NCBI GenBank assembly: GCA_913061385.1
Contig: CAJXTM010000207.1
Location: forward strand, 1 to 6,742
DNA length: 6,742 nt
Reading direction: 5' to 3'
Source of the DNA: an uncultured Rhodopirellula sp.
GTDB taxonomy: Bacteria > Planctomycetota > Planctomycetia > Pirellulales > Pirellulaceae
Both the position numbers and the translations under genes were made by a program. This document shows, piece by piece, positions 6,694 through 6,742 of the stretch. The notes beneath the pieces are model-generated. The model was not told where the DNA came from and made no database searches. It worked only from the letters and a program-made list of their open reading frames with translations. Every line of letters begins with the position of its first letter. Within the stretch, counting starts at the first letter, position 1.

Positions 6694-6742
6694 CTGTCTC
6701 TTATACACATCTGACGCTGCCGACGACTCCTTACGTGTAGAT
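6694..6742 (-). other. Illumina Nextera P5-side adapter, inverted copy (artefact)
   Basis: This is the exact reverse complement of positions 1-49: mosaic end CTGTCTCTTATACACATCT (6694-6712), read-1 arm (6713-6726), index complement CTCCTTAC (6727-6734) and the P5 remnant (6735-6742). Genomic sequence ends at 6693. It adds the spurious C-terminal residues LSLIHI to the UspE-like frame. Together the two copies make a 49-bp perfect terminal inverted repeat that is wholly synthetic. Confidence 0.99.

Noticed and set aside
1..6742. 49-bp perfect terminal inverted repeats suggesting a transposon
   Set aside because: Both repeats are Illumina Nextera adapter plus Tn5 mosaic end with a library index. 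No transposase is encoded.

Overview
The window is one bacterial fragment of 6644 bases (50-6693). It is flanked at both ends by the same 49-base Illumina Nextera P5-side adapter, facing inward. The adapter carries the index GTAAGGAG and the Tn5 mosaic end. Both terminal genes are therefore cut artificially, and no biological meaning attaches to the outermost 49 bases.

The organism is most likely a planctomycete (Planctomycetota, perhaps Pirellulaceae-like). The main evidence is a 632-residue two-haem protein with the DUF1587/1595/1592/1588/1585 architecture, which is greatly expanded in that phylum. Small secreted proteins of unknown function, a secreted cyclase-family protein and several universal stress proteins (USPs) fit this. 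Base composition looks near or slightly below 50% GC by eye. Shine-Dalgarno sites are mostly weak or absent.

Layout. 50-346 (-): start of a small secreted protein, cut by the adapter. 347-968: long divergent intergenic region. 969-1424 (+): a second secreted protein that shares an FGL...VRGLG motif with the first, at identical spacing. 1425-1627: no gene recognised. 1628-2484 (+): a cyclase/kynurenine-formamidase-family gene wrecked by about five frameshifts and two stops, with metal ligands also substituted. 2533-4431 (-): the only large intact gene, the DUF1592 protein, convergent with the cyclase relic. 4432-4687: intergenic with two hairpins. 4688-5117 (-): a single-domain USP with two stops and one frameshift. 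About 5400-6090 (+): a tandem-USP relic with three frameshifts and two stops. 6169-6693 (+): a UspE-like tandem USP with one in-frame TAA, cut by the adapter.

The main point is the contrast between intact secreted-protein and DUF1592 genes and four consecutive broken genes of other families, three of them USPs. Active-site loss in the cyclase relic, and an uninterrupted 1.9 kb gene containing long homopolymers, favour real gene decay. Because the molecule looks like a single tagmented fragment, read-level error has to be excluded. I found no CRISPR, RNA gene, insertion sequence or defence system.
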